From contig NZ_JAFMVC010000002.1 in the NCBI RefSeq assembly GCF_025499605.1, positions 124,001 to 188,000 of the forward strand: DNA of 64,000 nt, in the 5' to 3' direction. Position numbers and translations under genes: made by a program. Below the pieces are notes generated by a model that made no database searches, was not told the origin of the DNA, and saw only the letters and a program-made list of their open reading frames with translations. The DNA is from Carboxylicivirga litoralis (GTDB lineage: Bacteria > Bacteroidota > Bacteroidia > Bacteroidales > Marinilabiliaceae). Positions 60,700 through 64,000 of the stretch are shown piece by piece (the stretch's first letter is position 1; every line of letters begins with the position of its first letter).

Positions 60700-62121
60700 A
60701 TGGCAGATCCAAAAGGTTTTATAAAATATGCACGCAAAGAAGGTGGTTACAGGCCAGTTAATGAGCGTGTGGATGATTATGGTGAAGTGGAGCAAACGCT
60801 TAATGTTGCAGACCGCACCTTACAGGCATCGCGATGTATGGATTGTGGAATTCCATTTTGTCACTGGGCTTGCCCGGTTGGCAGTAAAATACCCGAATGG
60901 CAGGACGCTGTTTATAAAGGTGAGTGGAAGCTGGCGAGTGAAATATTGCATTCAACCAATAGTTTTCCTGAGTTTACCGGTCGCATTTGTCCTAATCCTT
61001 GCGAGAAATCGTGCGTGCTGGCCGTGCACGAAGAGGCCGTGACCATTCGAGAGAATGAGTGCTCTGTTGTGGAGCGTGCTTTTGCCGAAGGGTACATTGA
61101 ACCGCGCATCCCTGAACAAAGAACCGGTAAGAAAGTGGCTGTTGTTGGAGGTGGACCCGCTGGTTTGTCAGTTGCTGATTTATTAAACCAGGCGGGTCAT
61201 TCCGTAACGGTTTATGAAAAAGATGATGCAGTGGGAGGTTTGCTTCGCTACGGTATTCCTGATTTTAAACTAAATAAGAAAGTTATCGACCGTCGTATAG
61301 CCATTTTCGAAGAGGAAGGCATCATCTTTAAAACGAGTACTTCTGTTGGTGAAGATGTAAAAGGTGAGGACTTGGCGAAGGAATACGATGCGGTAGTATT
61401 AACCATTGGCGCTATGCAACCACGCGATTTACCTATTGAAGGGCGCGATTTGGATGGTGTGCATTTTGCCATGGATTTTCTGAAGCAACAAAACAAGGTT
61501 AATCGAGGTGAGGTCTTTACCAATGGCGAACGTATTTTAGCAACTGGTAAAAATGTGCTGGTTATTGGAGGTGGTGACACTGGTAGTGACTGTGTAGGAA
61601 CATCCAATCGTCAGAAAGCTAAGTCGGTTACTCAAATTGAGATTTTGCCGAAACCGCCGGAAAAACGAGCTCCCGGTAACCCATGGCCTTACTGGCCTGC
61701 TACGCTTAAGACATCAACATCGCATGCCGAAGGTTGTGAACGTAAATGGAGCCTGAATACCAAACGTTTTATTGGTGAAAATGGAAAGCTAAAGCAAGTG
61801 GAGTTGGTTGAAGTAGAATGGAATAAAGGTGAAAACGGGCAGTGGCAAATGACGGAGAAGCCTGAGACAACGCACACCATGGATGTTGAGTTGGTAACCT
61901 TATCGATGGGCTTTGTGAGCCCGGTGCACGAAGGTTTAGTGAAAGAGTTTAATCTGGAACTGGATGCACGAGGTAATATTAAAGTGGATGAAATCTATCA
62001 GACCAGCAAAGCCAATGTGTTTGCCGCCGGCGATGCCGCTTCGGGGGCCAGTTTGGTGGTGACTGCCATTGCCAAAGGACGCGAAGCGGCAAAAAATGTG
62101 CATGAGTATTTGAGTAAGTAA
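60700..62121 (+). CDS. gltD: Glutamate synthase (GOGAT) small subunit
   Basis: FAD- and NADPH-binding subunit that passes electrons to GltB. 473 residues from the ATG at 60700 (MADPKGFIKYARKEGG); ATG at 60694 and TTG at 60691 are alternatives. Cysteines for two 4Fe-4S clusters are in CMDCGIPFCHWACPVG and CPNPCEKSC, the FAD site is VAVVGGGPAGLSVADLL and the NADPH site VLVIGGGDTGSDCVG. It ends with the typical FAAGDAASGASLVVTAIAKGREAA. Confidence 0.97.
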   Translation: MADPKGFIKYARKEGGYRPVNERVDDYGEVEQTLNVADRTLQASRCMDCGIPFCHWACPVGSKIPEWQDAVYKGEWKLASEILHSTNSFPEFTGRICPNPCEKSCVLAVHEEAVTIRENECSVVERAFAEGYIEPRIPEQRTGKKVAVVGGGPAGLSVADLLNQAGHSVTVYEKDDAVGGLLRYGIPDFKLNKKVIDRRIAIFEEEGIIFKTSTSVGEDVKGEDLAKEYDAVVLTIGAMQPRDLPIEGRDLDGVHFAMDFLKQQNKVNRGEVFTNGERILATGKNVLVIGGGDTGSDCVGTSNRQKAKSVTQIEILPKPPEKRAPGNPWPYWPATLKTSTSHAEGCERKWSLNTKRFIGENGKLKQVELVEVEWNKGENGQWQMTEKPETTHTMDVELVTLSMGFVSPVHEGLVKEFNLELDARGNIKVDEIYQTSKANVFAAGDAASGASLVVTAIAKGREAAKNVHEYLSK

Positions 62122-62234
62122 TGTAAAGTGAAAAAAATGAGATGTGACGACCTAATGTTTTTAAAACCTTAAGGTCTGGAAATACATCTCTGACAAAAAT
62201 AATTATCAATTAGGGTTGTTATTAAATGCGAGAG

Positions 62235-62263
62235 AGCCGCTTCGATTTTGAAGTGGCTTTTTT
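62235..62263 (+). terminator. Intrinsic terminator after gltD
   Basis: AGCCGCTTC (62235-62243) and GAAGTGGCT (62250-62258) pair over 9 bp with one wobble, followed by five more T. It closes the gltB-gltD unit. Confidence 0.85.
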
Positions 62264-62346
62264 CGTTTTAGCATAAGTGTAACCTTTCGCTTCATTGTCA
62301 CATATACAGGAAAGAGTTTAATACATAAAGGTTATTAATGTAGGAT

Positions 62347-63561
62347 ATGTATATGAGGCGATTGAATGCAATAGTGGTGGTAGCTATGGTGCTGGTTTTT
62401 AGTTCGTGCGTTAGCGATGAGTTAAGCGATGCGTTTAGTGAGAGGGGTGCCGAAAACGATAAAAATATCCTGTTGGATAGTTCAGACGCATTGTATAGTG
62501 AGATTGTACAATTAGGCGTGACAGATTTTGCTGAGGTGAGTCATTCGATGCACCAGCGAATAAGTAATGTCGAATTATCAGGTAACGGGCAATTTGTTGA
62601 AGCACTGATTGGTTTAGGACAGTTGATGTACGAAGCCGAATCGTCGGATTGTTACTTCGATGAGCTGATGGATCTGACGTTTGATAAAGAGTACTACTGC
62701 AATGTGTTGTATGCCGAAGGAACAGGTGTGTGGCACTGGGATGCGATTCAAAACAACTTTGTAAAAACAGAAGAACACGATACAGAAGTGATCTTTATAT
62801 TCCCGGCGACAGATAATGTTGAAGGTGATATGGCAGTGCTGAGTATTACTGAATTAACTATCTACGATGGTTTATTCCCTGGGAAAGGAAGTGTACTTGA
62901 AGATGGAACTGTGATTAACAATGCACTTGAGGCATTGCGATTTAATATTAAAGTCAATGACGAATTGATATTAACCAGTAATGTTTTGAGCACATTTAGC
63001 ACCAGTGGTTATTACGATGATGTGGCAATGACCTTTAATCCGACTCCTTATAATTTAAAAGGAGAGATGGCTCGCACCGATGATAAAGGTTATTGGGTGT
63101 TTGCTTTTAGTAATGATGATGAGCTTATTCTAAATCAGGATTTTAACTTATCGATTGATATTAACAATGAGCAAATGCCGATAAGTAGTATTGACAACGA
63201 TTTGCAAATAAAAAATATTGTTATTGAAACCGCCGCTCATACAGGAAAGCTATACAACGAATTACTCATAGTAGATGAACTTACTGAAGGCAGTGAGGAG
63301 CATGCTACATCATTAGCATCGGTACTGAATACTTATGCTGATATGTTTGTGCGCTATAGTGGCGATAATTCAATAATTGCCAAGGTGGATGCTGTCACTA
63401 AATTTGATGCTGACAAAAGTAATTGGTGGGTCGATCTTGAATTCGAGTTTAGCGATGGTAGCAGGGTGAGTGGTGATGAGTTTTTTGACGATTATCTGAC
63501 TAATTTTAAGTTAGAACTTGAGCATATGGTGGGTGAGTTTGGGTGTAAATTTGGTATTTGA
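62347..63561 (+). CDS. Lipoprotein of unknown function
   Basis: 404 residues. The N-terminus has a hydrophobic segment and lipobox VLVFSSCVSD (Cys about 21), so it is a membrane-anchored lipoprotein. The mature protein is acidic and beta-rich with many aspartates and includes WHWDAIQNNFVKTEE, ELTIYDGLFPGKGS and NWWVDLEFEFSDGSRVSGDEFFDD. I do not recognise the family. It is a single gene between two terminators. Confidence 0.75.
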   Translation: MYMRRLNAIVVVAMVLVFSSCVSDELSDAFSERGAENDKNILLDSSDALYSEIVQLGVTDFAEVSHSMHQRISNVELSGNGQFVEALIGLGQLMYEAESSDCYFDELMDLTFDKEYYCNVLYAEGTGVWHWDAIQNNFVKTEEHDTEVIFIFPATDNVEGDMAVLSITELTIYDGLFPGKGSVLEDGTVINNALEALRFNIKVNDELILTSNVLSTFSTSGYYDDVAMTFNPTPYNLKGEMARTDDKGYWVFAFSNDDELILNQDFNLSIDINNEQMPISSIDNDLQIKNIVIETAAHTGKLYNELLIVDELTEGSEEHATSLASVLNTYADMFVRYSGDNSIIAKVDAVTKFDADKSNWWVDLEFEFSDGSRVSGDEFFDDYLTNFKLELEHMVGEFGCKFGI

Positions 63562-63598
63562 CTCTTGATGCCTGATTAAATATAATCGATGAAGTAAG

Positions 63599-63623
63599 AA
63601 AGGTGCTGGTTTGCACCTTTTTT
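63599..63623 (+). terminator. Terminator after the lipoprotein gene
   Basis: AAAGGTGC (63599-63606) and GCACCTTT (63613-63620) pair over 8 bp with a 6-nt loop, followed by TTT. Confidence 0.88.
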
Positions 63624-63639
63624 ATTGCTAGCACCATAA

Positions 63640-63710
63640 ACGGCCTTTTCCCCTTTTGCCTGGCCAAAAGGGAAGTCCCGTATTGAAGATGCGGGGATGG
63701 GGATAAATGA
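63640..63710. repeat. REP-like compound palindrome
   Basis: A first hairpin pairs TTCCCCTTTTG with CAAAAGGGAA (one bulge). A second pairs TCCCG with CGGGGA around TATTGAAGATG. The two-hairpin layout and CCCC/GGGG wording are like those at 60446-60545. Confidence 0.6.
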
Positions 63711-63737
63711 CCAAAAACCTAAAAGGTATAACAAAAC

Positions 63738-64000
63738 CTATTCTTTCAACATCAACTCCAGCGGAATGTGCAATCGCTCGCGCCAGGCTGCCTCGGTGTG
63801 TTCGGCGCCTTCAAACTTTTTCGAAACCAGGTTTTTATTCATCGTATAACCATTTAGCAACAGCAATGAATCGACATGAAGTTGGTATGGTTCATATAAA
63901 GAATCGAGAGTGGCTGTTCCATAATCGAAATAAAAGCGGTGCGACCTTGGATTAGGCAAATTATGCTTTAGGTAATTGATGGTGATGCCATCGGCCGCAG
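63738..64000 (-). CDS. Alpha/beta-hydrolase esterase, C-terminal part
   Basis: The gene runs off the right edge; 87 C-terminal residues are visible. In the same frame beyond the in-frame TTG it reads AADGITINYLKHNLPNPRSH, then RFYFDYGTATLDSLYEPYQ, VDSLLLLNGY and KKFEGAEHTEAAWRERLHIP. This is the C-terminal end of a Bacteroidota alpha/beta-hydrolase esterase; the histidine in FEGAEHTEAAW is the catalytic histidine by position. It is not a stand-alone small gene. Confidence 0.8.
   Translation of the reverse strand, partial: AADGITINYLKHNLPNPRSHRFYFDYGTATLDSLYEPYQLHVDSLLLLNGYTMNKNLVSKKFEGAEHTEAAWRERLHIPLELMLKE

Noticed and set aside
63738-63959. Stand-alone 73-residue gene at the right edge
   Set aside because: Its apparent start is an internal TTG; the frame stays open to base 64000 and the protein is clearly the C-terminal end of a larger esterase.
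1-64000. tRNA, rRNA, tmRNA, prophage or intact insertion sequence
   Set aside because: I looked for cloverleaf-like arms with CCA ends, rRNA wording, integrases and transposases and found none.

Overview
The window looks like a chromosomal segment of a Bacteroidota bacterium, most likely in or near the Bacteroidales/Marinilabiliales. The evidence is: several promoters of the Bacteroidota type (TTG about 20 nt before TAnnTTTG), a type IX secretion (T9SS) type-B sorting domain next to a PorP/SprF protein, a Reg_prop sensor fused to a SpoIIE phosphatase, a sigma-54 activator without a DNA-binding domain, and the usual weak use of Shine-Dalgarno sites. HydF suggests [FeFe]-hydrogenase metabolism. 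Almost everything is core metabolism or housekeeping. I see no phage, plasmid, CRISPR array, rRNA or tRNA, and no intact insertion sequence.

Layout. 1-408: a degenerate 21-bp tandem repeat at the window edge, a REP-like remnant and the carB terminator. 409-18994: the arginine/proline block, with carB on the minus strand diverging from argR - GNAT - argG - argC - argD - HNH gene - proC - proB - proA - argB - argE - argH - gltA - carA on the plus strand. carA and carB sit at opposite ends of the block. ArgR-box-like palindromes lie at argR, argH and carA, and carA has a terminator-like hairpin in its leader. No ornithine/N-acyl-ornithine carbamoyltransferase (argF/argF') is present. 18995-23047: a gene-poor stretch with an AraC-family relic and dispersed repeats, then a DUF2007 protein, a threonine/serine dehydratase-like enzyme, a Rieske-like lipoprotein, a small membrane protein, greA (with a leader attenuator) and a HIT protein.

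23346-31666: a five-gene unit with a T9SS type-B cargo, PorP/SprF, a PD40/PKD protein, an exported unknown and a large propeller-sensor/SpoIIE phosphatase. 31748-33746: a small unknown protein, a structured intergenic region with a possible 39-residue gene, and hydF. 33847-42201: a fused acyl ligase-ACP-acyltransferase, then on the minus strand a PAS histidine kinase, an unknown protein and the ppx - sigma-54 regulator - aspartase-like operon. 42236-45109: a NatAB-like ABC exporter and a small membrane protein.

45194-48027: a membrane protein, a winged-helix regulator and creD, governed by two nearly identical 20-bp operators. 48045-51034: a CHAD protein, a CotH-like secreted protein and a Rossmann-fold epimerase-like protein. 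51049-52720: aspartate kinase under an S-box (SAM-I) riboswitch, followed in the leader by a 13-codon ORF built on a perfect palindrome. 52727-62263: the nitrogen block, with amt, PII and a porin on the minus strand diverging from gltB-gltD; their shared upstream region holds two ACCCC-N10-GGGGT sites. 62347-64000: a lipoprotein, a REP-like element and the C-terminal end of an esterase.

Taken together, ammonium uptake (Amt/PII) feeds GOGAT, whose glutamate feeds the arginine and proline pathways; citrate synthase, co-transcribed with argH, helps supply the 2-oxoglutarate. No wholly new gene system is evident. The most unusual material is regulatory: leader attenuators, paired operators and the S-box leader peptide.
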